The position numbers were made by a program, and so were the translations under genes. DNA of 64,000 nt, from assembly GCF_018141405.1 (NCBI RefSeq), contig NZ_CP058648.1, forward strand, positions 139,001 through 203,000. The letters are read 5' to 3'. The notes beneath the pieces were generated by a model that saw only the letters and a list, made by a program, of their open reading frames with translations, was not told the origin of the DNA and did no database searches. Below are positions 1-9,325 of the stretch, in pieces. Each line of letters opens with the position of its first letter. The stretch's first letter is position 1. This DNA is from Serpentinicella alkaliphila (GTDB taxonomy: Bacteria > Bacillota > Clostridia > Peptostreptococcales > Natronincolaceae).

Positions 1-887
1 ATAACAGACATCAGCATAACATTAATAATTCCCAAGCATCCCACAATTAGCGCAATAAGAGCAATACTAATAACAACAGCTTGGATTATAAGTGTTACCA
101 TACCTACCTGATCTACTACACTTTGTGCTGCAACAGCCGTAGTTAATCCGCTTACGCCATGTACTTGATCTAATATGTCTTCAATTTCTTCTTTAATTTC
201 ATAGACTCGGTTTAAATCATTAACTTTCGCTAACATAAGCATGACATTCTCCGAATCTGTAATTTCTTTTACAATCTCTTTGTTCATCAATAATCGATGG
301 CTAACCTCTACTCCAGCAAGATCATAAGCCATAACTCCAACAATAGTGACCTCAACCCCATTTATATTTAATACATCGTTAACTTTCAGATCAGCATTAA
401 GCCATCTATTTATATGTTCAAGTGTAGAGGTGCTAAGTATTGCTTCTGGATTAGCCCCCTCTTTAATTAATCTTCCCTCCTTAAGCTCAACACTCCCTCC
501 TAAAAATTCTCGGATGTCAGATGGGTTACCTCCCATTACCTCAACAGGAGCAGACTTCCCTTCATATTCTGCTATGGCAATTTCAACCATCCAGGTAGAA
601 GTTGCTTCTACACCTCTAATTTTCTCCACTTCATTTGCAGACTCTTCTGTAAAAGATCCATAGGGAACAAAGTCTCTGCCTGGGACTACGTGTCCTGGAA
701 GTACCCTGATAACATCTACTGTTCCACCAAGTCTTTCGCCTACAGCACGCTCCATACTTTGGCTAATAATAATTAGGGATACTAAAGTGGCAATACCCAC
801 CGCAATACTCATAAGGGTTAAAAAAGAACGCAGCTTATACTCCCTCAGATTCTTTAAAGCAATTTTAATCCTGTTTTTCCCTGTCAT
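1..887 (-). CDS. ABC transporter permease, MacB/FtsX type (3' end cut by window)
   Basis: The minus-strand frame is open from an ATG at 887 to the window edge (about 295 codons), so the C-terminus is missing. An AGGAGG ribosome site lies just upstream (893-898). The protein starts with a membrane segment rich in Leu/Ile/Ser (LRSFLTLMSIAVGIATL), followed by a long extracytoplasmic region containing VRVLPGH-type and GG-rich stretches (MacB periplasmic core-like). A second hydrophobic segment begins near residue 265 (VVISIALIALIVGCLGIINVMLMSV). This layout is typical of MacB/LolC-type permeases that export peptides, antibiotics or lipoproteins together with a LolD-like ATPase. The ATPase gene ends 2 nt upstream, so the two form an operon. 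Substrate unknown. Confidence 0.85.
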   Translation of the reverse strand, partial: MTGKNRIKIALKNLREYKLRSFLTLMSIAVGIATLVSLIIISQSMERAVGERLGGTVDVIRVLPGHVVPGRDFVPYGSFTEESANEVEKIRGVEATSTWMVEIAIAEYEGKSAPVEVMGGNPSDIREFLGGSVELKEGRLIKEGANPEAILSTSTLEHINRWLNADLKVNDVLNINGVEVTIVGVMAYDLAGVEVSHRLLMNKEIVKEITDSENVMLMLAKVNDLNRVYEIKEEIEDILDQVHGVSGLTTAVAAQSVVDQVGMVTLIIQAVVISIALIALIVGCLGIINVMLMSV

Positions 888-889
888 CT

Positions 890-1573
890 CTACGCCTCCT
901 GCCCTGATTGATTATCAATAAACTGTCCATCTTTTATATGCATCACTCTATCAGCCATATTTGCAACCACAGAATCATGAGTAACAATAAGGATTGTTCG
1001 ACCCTCTTTGTTGAGTTTTACCAACATTTCCATCACCGCACTGCCAGTCTTACTATCAAGATTACCCGTTGGTTCATCGCCAATAATAAGTAGTGGATCA
1101 TTAATTAGTGCTCTAGCAACAGCCACTCTTTGTTGCTCGCCACCACTTAGCTCCGCTGGCTTATGATTCATTCTATTTTGCATACCTACCATTTCAAGTA
1201 ACATGGTTGCTCGAGCAGTCATTATTTTATCGTCTTTCCCAGCAAACATCATAGGAAGCATTACATTCTCAAGGGCACTCATGGTTGGTATTAAGTTATA
1301 ACTTTGAAATATAAAACCTATTTTATCTCGCCTGATTTCAGCCAGCTTATCATCGTCTTGATCTGCTATATCTATGTTATCTATTATGATTTTCCCATTT
1401 GTTGGCTTTTCAAGGCAACTTATTATATTTAAGAGTGTAGATTTTCCACAACCAGAGGGTCCTTGTATAGACACAAATTCTCCTTTTTTTACACTTAAAT
1501 TAATACCATTTAAAGCATTTACTTCTGTGTTTCCTTCTCCATAGGTCTTTATGAGATTTTTAGCTTCAATCAT
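890..1573 (-). CDS. ABC transporter ATP-binding protein, LolD/MacB family
   Basis: A 227-residue ATPase subunit. Walker [10 protein letters not shown] is at about residues 38-46, the Q-loop at FIFQSYNL, the signature [10 protein letters not shown] at 141-150, Walker [11 protein letters not shown] at 161-170, and the switch His in IVTHD. Length and sequence fit the LolD/MacB/YknY group, which energises FtsX-type permeases. The permease gene starts 2 nt after the stop codon, so the pair forms one exporter at the cytoplasmic membrane. No regulator is adjacent. Substrate cannot be deduced. A plain start at 1573 is preceded by a GGGGATATCC stretch acting as a weak ribosome site. Confidence 0.93.
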   Translation of the reverse strand: MIEAKNLIKTYGEGNTEVNALNGINLSVKKGEFVSIQGPSGCGKSTLLNIISCLEKPTNGKIIIDNIDIADQDDDKLAEIRRDKIGFIFQSYNLIPTMSALENVMLPMMFAGKDDKIMTARATMLLEMVGMQNRMNHKPAELSGGEQQRVAVARALINDPLLIIGDEPTGNLDSKTGSAVMEMLVKLNKEGRTILIVTHDSVVANMADRVMHIKDGQFIDNQSGQEA

Positions 1574-1698
1574 TTGGATATCCCCTTTTTAACTATATAT
1601 TAATGGTCATATAAATTGTTTATGATGCATTTATCCACCTAATTTTGATAATATACTTTATCAGGAAATTCCCGCCAAAGTATAACTCAATGGTTTTA

Positions 1699-3615
1699 TT
1701 AAATATCAACACTTGAATAGGCTTCAGTATAAGAATTCACTTGAGGATAGTTATGATCACTCGTGAAATTTAAGAGAAATGAAGAGTTAATAATTACAAC
1801 AACTGAACCCACATTGTGTACCAATGCACCAAGAACTGGTCCTAAAACACCTGACATTGCTAATATAATTGCTACAAAATTCAGAACTAAAGACAATACA
1901 ATATTTCTTCTTATTGTTGTCATAGTTTTCTGAGATAAACTTATTAAGTGAGGGATATATTTTATGTCGTCACTGACTAGTACAATGTCCGCTGCATCAA
2001 CTACAATATCACTACCTATACTACCCATTGCGACACCTACATAGGCTTTTTTTAGAGCAGGCGCATCATTAATTCCATCACCTACCATACAAATCAGCTC
2101 ATTCTTCTGATACTCTTCTATTGCTAACAACTTATCTTCTGGTAAGCATTCCGAGTGAATATTTCTAATTCCGGCAGCTTTAGCAATATATGAAGCTGCT
2201 TGCGGGTTATCTCCTGTCAGCAATATGCTTTCTACATTGAGTCCTTGAAGCTTTCTAACCATTTCTTCGGTATCCTTACGTAATGTATCAGATAAAGACA
2301 CAAAGCCAATAGCAGAGTTATTAACAGATACATAGATAATAGTACAACCGTCATTTCTATATGTATAAGCTTTTTTCAATATATCTTCTGGTATTACAAT
2401 AGCGTTTTCATGAAGCAGTTCAACAGTTCCTGCAAGAACTACATCCTTTGAAACAGCTGCTTTAACCCCACGACCTATAAGCATAGTGAAATCTTGTGGT
2501 TCCTGAAGAGCTGTATTTGATGTATTTCTAAAATGAGAAACTATTGCTTTACCCAATGGATGCTCAGAGCGCAGTTCAGCAGAAGCTATCAGTTCTAATA
2601 ATTTCTCTGAACTAATATAATCATTAAAGCTTTGAACTCCTACAACTACAGGCTTTCCGTATGTAATGGTACCGGTTTTGTCAAATACAATCTTGCTTAT
2701 CTTTGATAGTCTTTCAAGAGCATCTCCTTGCCTAACAAGAATACCATATTTTGTTGCATTGCCAATACCAGCTATAATAGCCGTAGGCGTTGCTAACACT
2801 AAAGCACAGGGGCAGAATACTATAAGAATTGTAACAGCGCGAATAACTTCCCGTGAAATAATCCATGTGCCAACTGCAGAAATTAATGCAATTACAACAA
2901 TCCATGTAGCCCATCTATCCGCTAGCCTAACTATTTTAGCCTTACTTGCATCAGCAGATTCTACTAGTTTAATCATTCTTTGTAACGAACTGTTTTCTCC
3001 CACTTTGGAGGCTTCCATATCAAAGGTTCCAAATTGATTCACAGTTCCACTGAAAACTTCGCTTCCAATTCCTTTATCTACAGGCAAAGATTCTCCTGTC
3101 ATCACAGATTGGTCAATAGATGTTTGCCCAGAAATAATGAAACCATCCACACCTACTGTTTCACCGGCAAGTACCCGTAGTATATCTCCAACCTGAACTT
3201 GTTCTGCAGGTATAATACTTTCTGCTCCATTTTGAATAACTCGGACAGTACGAGGTGTAAGATTTACAAGTTTCTCAATTCCGGCACGTGCTTTTGCAAC
3301 TGTACGTTCCTCCAATAATGCACCAAGTGCCATTATAAAAGCAACTTCACCTGCAGCGAATATTTCACCAATAAAAACTGCGGCAACAAGTGCAATAGAC
3401 ACCAAAACATCTGCCTTAATATCGAATTCATGTATAAGCCCCTCAATAGCGCCCTTAATAATAGGAGTACCGCAAAGAATAATTGCTATCCAGGCTCCAT
3501 CAAAAATAAAATTCCCTACACGAAAAAAGCTAATCAGCAATGATGTAAAAGATATTATTAGAAATAATGGTGTACGTTTTTCTTCATCTTTAAATAAGTC
3601 TAATATCCTATTCAT
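1699..3615 (-). CDS. Heavy-metal translocating P1B-type ATPase
   Basis: A 638-residue metal pump of the cytoplasmic membrane. It has the TGES actuator motif (173-176), the membrane CPC metal motif at 268-270 (IVFCPCALVLATP), the phosphorylated aspartate D312 in DKTGT, the SEHPLGKA nucleotide-domain HP motif and GDGINDAPAL. It lacks an N-terminal CxxC metal-binding (HMA) domain; the first residues go straight into membrane helices. The last transmembrane region reads HNVGSVVVIINSS, which differs from the classical copper (YN...MSS) and ZntA-type motifs, so the metal is uncertain. It lies 8 nt downstream of a CsoR-family gene and is probably induced by the metal that protein senses. Cu(I) is suggested by the regulator, Zn/Cd/Mn remain possible. 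Confidence 0.93.
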   Translation of the reverse strand: MNRILDLFKDEEKRTPLFLIISFTSLLISFFRVGNFIFDGAWIAIILCGTPIIKGAIEGLIHEFDIKADVLVSIALVAAVFIGEIFAAGEVAFIMALGALLEERTVAKARAGIEKLVNLTPRTVRVIQNGAESIIPAEQVQVGDILRVLAGETVGVDGFIISGQTSIDQSVMTGESLPVDKGIGSEVFSGTVNQFGTFDMEASKVGENSSLQRMIKLVESADASKAKIVRLADRWATWIVVIALISAVGTWIISREVIRAVTILIVFCPCALVLATPTAIIAGIGNATKYGILVRQGDALERLSKISKIVFDKTGTITYGKPVVVGVQSFNDYISSEKLLELIASAELRSEHPLGKAIVSHFRNTSNTALQEPQDFTMLIGRGVKAAVSKDVVLAGTVELLHENAIVIPEDILKKAYTYRNDGCTIIYVSVNNSAIGFVSLSDTLRKDTEEMVRKLQGLNVESILLTGDNPQAASYIAKAAGIRNIHSECLPEDKLLAIEEYQKNELICMVGDGINDAPALKKAYVGVAMGSIGSDIVVDAADIVLVSDDIKYIPHLISLSQKTMTTIRRNIVLSLVLNFVAIILAMSGVLGPVLGALVHNVGSVVVIINSSFLLNFTSDHNYPQVNSYTEAYSSVDI

Positions 3616-3623
3616 TTTGTCAC

Positions 3624-3899
3624 CTACCCCATCCTAGAAAAATGCTCTACGGCTTTGGCAAACTCAGCGATTGTTCTGTCTGCATCTCCATGCTCTATAC
3701 CATCTCGTACACAGTGTTGCAAATGACCTTCTAAAACTACCTGACCAACTTTATGAAGCGCACTTTTAGCTGCATTTCTTTGTATTAAAATATCTTCACA
3801 AGGAATATCTTTGTCTACCATTTCTGAAATAGCTCTTAGCTGCCCTTCAATTTTTTTAATCCTAGATTGAACTTTTTTAGTATCAATACATTGACGCAT
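3624..3899 (-). CDS. csoR: CsoR-family metal-sensing repressor
   Basis: A 91-residue all-helical repressor of the CsoR/RcnR family. The family's copper ligands are present in the expected places: C34 (IPCEDIL), H59 and C63 (EGHLQHC), the Cys-His-Cys pattern of Cu(I)-sensing CsoR rather than the Cys-Cys-only CstR or His-rich RcnR pattern. A strong AGGAGG site precedes the ATG. It is followed 8 nt later by the P-type ATPase gene it presumably controls, and preceded by a perfect inverted repeat (3921-3948) that is the likely operator. In this family metal binding releases DNA and derepresses the exporter. Ligand assignment is by motif only. Confidence 0.92.
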   Translation of the reverse strand: MRQCIDTKKVQSRIKKIEGQLRAISEMVDKDIPCEDILIQRNAAKSALHKVGQVVLEGHLQHCVRDGIEHGDADRTIAEFAKAVEHFSRMG

Positions 3900-3920
3900 A
3901 ATTTTATCCTCCTAAAGAAA

Positions 3921-3948
3921 ATTATACCCAAAGGGGTATGGGTATAAT
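3921..3948. promoter_or_regulatory. Putative CsoR operator, perfect 9-bp inverted repeat
   Basis: ATTATACCC at 3921-3929 and GGGTATAAT at 3940-3948 are exact reverse complements separated by 10 nt that include a GGGGTA. This is 22 nt upstream of the csoR start codon. CsoR operators are G/C-tract inverted repeats of this TACCC...GGGTA kind, so autoregulation of csoR and the ATPase is likely. Confidence 0.7.
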
Positions 3949-4255
3949 TTATCAGTCTACACAAATTTTGTCAATATTTAGTTATGTCTATAGGAGAATT
4001 GATTTACTTACTTTTAGCTTTCTCTATGTGAGTTTTTTCACATCTACGTAACGAGTACGTTTTTAACCTACTCGACTCTACTAATTCCCCTCTCAAGCAA
4101 AATCTCTTAAACCTATCATTTAGGATTGACTGTAAATGTAAAGCCCTTAAAACATTAAATAATAAATAGGAACTAGTACACTTTTCACCTATTTATTCTT
4201 AGCTTACAGATAGTGATCATCATTTTAGATAATATAATTACTGGTATATTGCGGG
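3949..4255. other. Intergenic stretch without recognisable gene
   Basis: No open frame with a ribosome site was found on either strand. It must hold the csoR promoter region at its left end. The rest is AT-rich with a few short hairpins and leads into a decayed substrate-binding-protein remnant. Confidence 0.5.
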
Positions 4256-4711
4256 TGGTACAAAGTGGATAATTATACGACATTTTTTGAGTCTACAGCA
4301 TCAGTTCTTGAAAAAGAAGGTAAAGGCTTTGTTGTAGCTTCTGTTGGAGCAGCAGTTGGATATATTCCTTATACAGTTTACTCAGGTAGAAAAAGCTATA
4401 TAGAGCAAAATCCAGAAATAATTCAAAGCTTTACAAATGCTATTTATAAAGCAATGCTTTGGGTAGAAGATCATAGTGCATAGGAAGTTGGTAAATCCTT
4501 AGCTCCTCACTTTCAAGATGCTGATCTAGGAATTTTAACTAACGTGGTAGAAAGATATAGATCATTTGGAGCATGGGAACCTAACCCAGTTCTAACTGTA
4601 GAAGGATTAAATAGACTTCAAGATATTATGACAGAAGCTCGTGAATTAGATAAGAGAGTACCACATAGTACTATAGTAAATACTGAGTTTGCTAAAAAAG
4701 CTATTGAATAA
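4256..4711 (+). pseudogene. Remnant 1 of an NMT1/SsuA-type ABC substrate-binding protein (C-terminal part)
   Basis: The plus-strand frame reads a C-terminal third of a NitT/TauT-type substrate-binding protein (GKGFVVASVGAAVGYIPYT, then IIQSFTNAIYKAMLWVEDHSA). It hits an in-frame TAG at 4481-4483 and then continues in the same frame (EVGKSLAPHFQDADLGIL ... VNTEFAKKAIE) to a TAA at 4709-4711. The N-terminal two thirds, including signal peptide and first lobe, are missing. Two further, more decayed copies of the same C-terminal region lie at 5350-5552 and 11350-11736. A strong terminator hairpin follows. Family assignment rests on pattern recognition of the C-terminal lobe. The fragment is unlikely to be functional. 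Confidence 0.7.
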
Positions 4712-4720
4712 GATAAATCA

Positions 4721-4766
4721 AAAACAGGAATAGGGATATGTGTAACCATATCCCTATTCCTGTTTT
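4721..4766 (+). terminator. Strong hairpin terminator after the substrate-binding-protein remnant
   Basis: A perfect 20-bp stem (4721-4740 with 4747-4766) with loop TGTAAC, ending in a TTTT run. It would stop plus-strand transcription of the lost transporter gene and, because the stem starts with AAAA, may work in both directions. Confidence 0.75.
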
Positions 4767-4872
4767 AAACTTAATCATAAATTATTCTACATTACATATG
4801 CTTGGTTCTTATAAGTAGCTAGATTTAATATCTTAACGTGAAAATTCTTAATTAATTGCCTATATACTTTTC

Positions 4873-5349
4873 CTAGCATATTATACCTCGTTGCTTAAAA
4901 ATCAGTTCCTGACCTACATACAGCATATTTGGATTATTTGTATTATTTGTCTTAATAATATGATCCACTTAAACATTATATTTTTGTGATATCAACCATA
5001 GACTCTCAACTACAGTAACCGTATGCATAATCTTTGTATTCTCTTGAGGTTTTCCATGAATAATCAACTTTTACCCTACATGCAATACATTTGGGTTACT
5101 AAAGTTATTCGCATTAATAACTTTCGTCATTTCAACTTTATATTAAGTCGATATCATCCATAGGGTCTAACCAGCTTTAACGATATGTTCAGTGTTTGAA
5201 GACACAGGTGGAGCAAAATTCGTTGTTTTTGCAGGTACATTTAATACTTAACCTACATGTATGACGTTTGAATTGCTAGGATTATTAAGCTTTACTAAGT
5301 GATCAATAGTAGTAGAAAATTTGTTAGCAATTATCCACAAAGTATCCAA
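4873..5349 (-). pseudogene. Decayed LysM-repeat protein
   Basis: Read on the minus strand, three successive LysM modules are visible: TLWIIANKFSTTIDHLV ... NPSNSNVIHVG, then VKAG-stop-TLWMIS ... NPNVLHVG, then VVESLWLISQKYNV ... NPNMLYVGQELIF. Each carries one or more in-frame stops, several at positions where LysM repeats usually have Gln or Glu (HVG-stop, KAG-stop-TLW). LysM modules bind peptidoglycan or chitin-like glycans, and the intact gene would have encoded a spore or cell-wall protein. The beginning of the gene is lost where it meets the second substrate-binding-protein remnant at about 5350. Confidence 0.65.
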
Positions 5350-5552
5350 AACCCAGAAATCATTCGAAGCTTCACAAACGCTATATATAAAGTATGTTTA
5401 GGGTAGAAGAGCATAGTACTGAAGAGTTTGCTCAGCCCCTAGCTCCTCATTTCCCATATGCTGCTTTAGAAGCATTAGTTAATGTAGCAGAAATATATTG
5501 GTCTAATGGCGCTTGGATAAAAGAGATAGATATCCAGAGACGATGTATTTAA
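5350..5552 (+). pseudogene. Remnant 2 of the substrate-binding protein
   Basis: Shows NPEIIRSFTNAIYK, then a frameshift near 5397, then VEEHSTEEFAQPLAPHF and VNVAEIYWSNGAW before a TAA. It matches remnant 1 (4256-4711) motif for motif (PEIIQSFTNAIYKA, WVEDHSA, SLAPHFQDADL). It is shorter at both ends and abuts the LysM remnant head-on. Not functional. Confidence 0.65.
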
Positions 5553-5558
5553 TATAAA

Positions 5559-5598
5559 GGCACCCATTAAGACTGATAAGCAGTATTAACAGGTGCCC
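5559..5598 (-). terminator. Terminator of mgtE
   Basis: GGCACC/GGTGCC outer stem (5559-5564 with 5592-5597), with an inner ACTG/CAGT helix, followed on the minus strand by TTTATATT. It lies 14 nt after the mgtE stop codon. Confidence 0.65.
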
Positions 5599-5611
5599 AA
5601 ATTTAGCTTGA

Positions 5612-6946
5612 TTAAATTAAAAAAGTAATCATAATGGTAGCAAGCCCTAAGAAAAAGAAAAAGCCTAAAACATCTGTGACCGTTGTAACAAATACAGCTG
5701 ATGCTAATGCTGGGTCAATGCCTATTTTTTTTAATATAACAGGAACATAGTAACCGGACACAGTAGCAACAATCAGATTTAAAAACATCGCTAAACCAAT
5801 GACAAATCCAAAAGCAATGCTTCCCACCCAAAAATACCCTAGACAAGCAACCACCAGACCAAGGCAGAATCCATTGATTAAGCCAATAAAAATTTCTTTA
5901 TATAATATTTCCTTTTGGTTCTCATAGCTTAATTCTCCTAACGCAATACCTCTGATAATCAATGTAAGTGTCTGTGTCCCAGCATTTCCTCCCATCCCAG
6001 CCACAATAGGCATAAATGTCGCTAGAGCAACTATTTGCGCAATGGTATTTTCAAATAGCCTTACGGTTGCAGCTGCAAGTATAGCTGTGACAAGGTTGAC
6101 AAGTAACCATGGTAACCGGGATTTAATAGCGCTTGAAACAGATCCAGAGATTTTTTCCTCTTCATCAAGACCAGCAAGTCTGAACATATCTTCTGTGTAT
6201 TCTTCTTTCATGATTTCCATCACATCGTCAACGGTTACAATACCTAATATCACGCCTTTATGATCAATTACAGGCACTGCCATAAAGCCGTATTTTTCAA
6301 AAATGTTACTGACCTCTTCTTGATCCATGTCAACGGGTGCACTTATTATCTTTTCTATCATAATTTCTTTCACTAGTGTATTGGGATTAGAAATTATAAT
6401 CTCTCTTAATGGAACAACTCCCTTTAATACATCAAACGCATCAACCACATAGATGTAATATGGTGTTTCTGAACCGGGTGCCATAGTTCGTAAATACTCT
6501 ATGGTTTGACTAACAGTAAGTGATTCCTTAATGGCAATAAACTCAGTAGCCATTATCCCTCCTGCTGATTCAGGATCGTAGGAGAGGAGCTCTTTCACCT
6601 CTTGAACATCATCAACGTTCATATTGTTGATAATATTGATTTTATCGTCTTCATCAAGACTGCCAAGTAAATCTACAAGTTCATCAGATGACATCTCTGA
6701 AATGATTTGACCTTTTCTTTTTTCAGAAAAAAGTGAAAGCAGTTTAAATTTTTCATCGTCTTCAGCATAGTCAAGTAAAAGCCCCACATATTCATCAGGT
6801 AATTTCGTAAGTATGAGTAGAGGGTCTTCTTCAAATTCTGCAAGAGCTTCTAAAAAGTCAACGGGATGAATTTCATCGATTTGATCCAGAATTGTTTCAA
6901 AGGTACTGTTTAGTATGAAATTGAGTATCTTATTTTTATACACCAT
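5612..6946 (-). CDS. mgtE: Magnesium transporter MgtE
   Basis: A 444-residue Mg2+ channel of the MgtE family. Domains are in the usual order: an acidic helical N domain (residues about 1-130), a CBS pair (about 130-255) and five membrane helices (about 285-444) with the family's PxxxGMGGNAGTQ signature (MPIVAGMGGNAGTQTLTLIIRG) and the final TTVTDVLGFFFFLGLA segment. In this family the cytosolic domains close the pore when Mg2+ is plentiful. I looked for an M-box riboswitch in the 410 nt upstream and did not see its conserved core. A second mgtE begins at the right edge of the window. Confidence 0.96.
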   Translation of the reverse strand: MVYKNKILNFILNSTFETILDQIDEIHPVDFLEALAEFEEDPLLILTKLPDEYVGLLLDYAEDDEKFKLLSLFSEKRKGQIISEMSSDELVDLLGSLDEDDKINIINNMNVDDVQEVKELLSYDPESAGGIMATEFIAIKESLTVSQTIEYLRTMAPGSETPYYIYVVDAFDVLKGVVPLREIIISNPNTLVKEIMIEKIISAPVDMDQEEVSNIFEKYGFMAVPVIDHKGVILGIVTVDDVMEIMKEEYTEDMFRLAGLDEEEKISGSVSSAIKSRLPWLLVNLVTAILAAATVRLFENTIAQIVALATFMPIVAGMGGNAGTQTLTLIIRGIALGELSYENQKEILYKEIFIGLINGFCLGLVVACLGYFWVGSIAFGFVIGLAMFLNLIVATVSGYYVPVILKKIGIDPALASAVFVTTVTDVLGFFFFLGLATIMITFLI

Positions 6947-7358
6947 TATTAAACCTTCTTTTCTTTTTTTAAGCTTTTTTATTTAATTATAACATTTTTG
7001 AGTCATGACCATGGGAACGTTTTGTCCATTATTCTAAATTCCTTACACACTTTTTTCTTTTGGATAATTGTAATTTTATACCACACACTGTCATCCTAGT
7101 ACATCTGCATTTCAACCAACTTCTTGATCGAGCCTTTCGATACCTTTCTTTTCAATATGGTAATCTTCACAAGTTTGTATCTTCACCTCTTTACTGACCT
7201 TCGACTTTCTTAACATGAAAAAATACCTTCCTAATAGATCAATAATTTTAATTAAATTACTTTATCTACTTTGAAGGTATAATATCATTGACCTATTTCT
7301 ATTTTAAAGAAGATATAGGGGTAAACTCTACTCTTCATACTTTTTTATTTCTTTAATA
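6947..7358. other. Intergenic region with a probable transposase relic
   Basis: No intact gene. On the minus strand about 7081-7225 reads KVSKEVKIQTCEDYHIEKKG followed by stops, which resembles the N-terminal helix-turn-helix of IS3-family OrfA proteins (KxSxEFKxKxCEDY). The remainder shows nothing recognisable. The relic call is tentative. Confidence 0.35.
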
Positions 7359-9323
7359 TTACTTTATTTTTCTCAACAAATAAAGTAAATAAGGTGCTCC
7401 TATTAAAGCCACTACCAAACCTGATGGAATTTCCTTCGGTGCTATTATCACTCTACCAATAAAGTCAGCTAAGCTAAGTAACAATCCTCCTAACATCATA
7501 CTTACTATCATTAATGGAAAGTGGAAGTAACCGACTAATCTCCTGGCAATGTGAGGTGCCAGTAGTCCAATAAAACCAATAGTACCTACAATAGAGACAG
7601 CAGATGCACTCAATACTACTCCAATAATTAATGACCAAGCACGAGTATGTGATACATTCAAACCATGACTAGTAGCAATTTCATCTCCAAAGGCTAATGT
7701 ATTAAGGTGGCGAGTAAAGTAAATAGCTACTGGTACTAGAAGTATAAATAAAATTGATGCAAGATACAAGTCATTCCACCCTTTGGCATAAGTACTTCCA
7801 GATAACCATACAAGAGCGGCAGCTACAACCAACCTGGATTTCACCACTAATATCTGAATGATTGCAGACCCAAAAGCTGAAACTGAAATCCCAATTAATG
7901 CCAGTAAAATTGGTTGAAATCCAGTTTTCCATGAAGTAAGAAAAATAATAAGCATAGCTATTATAGCCCCTAACATAGCACCTATAGGCATCCAGGTTAC
8001 TGGTATCGATGGTAAAATTACTAGAAAAATCATCGCTCCGGCTCCTGACATTGAAGTAATTCCTAAAATACTTGAATCTGCTAAAGGATTTCGTAATACT
8101 CCTTGCAATAAAACACCACTTATTGCTAACATTGCTCCAATGATAAAAGTAATGAGAACTCGAGGTATACGGAAATTCCAAATAATCATTGATGTCCATT
8201 GAGATACAGGTGTCCAGGTTGTTCCGTTATATGAAAATGATATATACATAGCACCTATAATTAAAGATATGATAACAGGGACAAGCCACCTAAGAGAAAT
8301 AGGCTTTTTAGTCCCCCCTAAACTTCTATCCCCTCGCTTTTGTGTTTTTGCTGTGCGATATGCTAGATACATCAACCACGGTCCACCAATTAAAGCTGTC
8401 ATCGCTCCTACGGGAATCTCCTGAGTCGGTTGAATAAAGCGTGCTATTACATCCGCAGAAATCAACAAAACACTCCCCCATAGAAACGAATGGCTTAATA
8501 ATTTCCTATGGCCTTTAATTCCTATTAGTCTAACAATATGTGGTGCCATTAATCCAATGAATCCTATAGCCCCTACAACACTTACAGTGATGGCCGATAA
8601 AATGATTGAAAGGGTCCATGCAATCAACTTAACTTTAACAACAGATTGCCCTAATGAGGTTGCTAACTCTTCTCCTAAAGAGAAGGTATCTAATGCCTTT
8701 CCTGACATGATTGATGTTACTAGAGCTATGAAAACCAATGGGAATGCAAACTTAACTCCTGACCAATTAAGTTGTACTAGAGTACCAGAGCCCCATAAAA
8801 ACAAACCACTGGTTTCATTTTCGTACAATAATTGTAACGCCCCAGTTATAGATGAAAATAGTAGTGAAATAATCATTCCTGTTAAAGCAACTCGTACAGG
8901 ATTCAGCTCTCTACCTGCAAGACTTAAAACAAGTAAGGTTGCGAAAACTGCCCCTATTACCGCTACAATAAAAGAGTATTGACCAAGTGCAGTTGGAAAA
9001 AAAACCATAGACACAACAACTGCAAAAAATGCACCGGCATTTATTCCAAGGGTACTGGCAGAGGCAAGCGGGTTATGGGTTAAGGTTTGAAGAATACCAC
9101 CTGCTACTGCTAATGCACCACCAGCTATTATACCTATAGCTAGTCGCGGCAAACGCATACCAAGTACTATATCCTGTACTCTTCCTTCAATCCATACTTC
9201 AGTAAAAAGCTGCTGCACAGAGTATCCTGCTTGACCTTGAGTTAGGTGGACCAAACTAACTATGATTAGTAATAAGAAGCCCCCTGAAAAAGATATAAGG
9301 GACTTCTTACGTAAAGTATCCAT
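7359..9323 (-). CDS. fhuB: Iron-siderophore ABC transporter permease, fused double-domain FhuB type
   Basis: A 654-residue membrane protein made of two tandem FecCD permease domains. The first spans about 1-325 and the second about 345-654. Each ends with the family motif pattern (SVVGAIGFIGLMAPHIVRL and SIVGTIGFIGLLAPHIARR, then IPVGAMTALIGGPWLMYL and IPSGLVVALIGAPYLLYLL). Most Firmicutes use two separate permeases, so the fusion is FhuB-like. It starts 2 nt after the stop of the binding-protein gene. The ATPase gene is divergent across a Fur-box region. Together they import a ferric siderophore or related chelate; the actual ligand cannot be read from sequence. Confidence 0.92.
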   Translation of the reverse strand: MDTLRKKSLISFSGGFLLLIIVSLVHLTQGQAGYSVQQLFTEVWIEGRVQDIVLGMRLPRLAIGIIAGGALAVAGGILQTLTHNPLASASTLGINAGAFFAVVVSMVFFPTALGQYSFIVAVIGAVFATLLVLSLAGRELNPVRVALTGMIISLLFSSITGALQLLYENETSGLFLWGSGTLVQLNWSGVKFAFPLVFIALVTSIMSGKALDTFSLGEELATSLGQSVVKVKLIAWTLSIILSAITVSVVGAIGFIGLMAPHIVRLIGIKGHRKLLSHSFLWGSVLLISADVIARFIQPTQEIPVGAMTALIGGPWLMYLAYRTAKTQKRGDRSLGGTKKPISLRWLVPVIISLIIGAMYISFSYNGTTWTPVSQWTSMIIWNFRIPRVLITFIIGAMLAISGVLLQGVLRNPLADSSILGITSMSGAGAMIFLVILPSIPVTWMPIGAMLGAIIAMLIIFLTSWKTGFQPILLALIGISVSAFGSAIIQILVVKSRLVVAAALVWLSGSTYAKGWNDLYLASILFILLVPVAIYFTRHLNTLAFGDEIATSHGLNVSHTRAWSLIIGVVLSASAVSIVGTIGFIGLLAPHIARRLVGYFHFPLMIVSMMLGGLLLSLADFIGRVIIAPKEIPSGLVVALIGAPYLLYLLRKIK

Positions 9324-9325
9324 GT

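Noticed and set aside
6947-7358. M-box (Mg2+) riboswitch upstream of mgtE
   Set aside because: The conserved GGTGAGGCT-type core is not present on the minus strand here.
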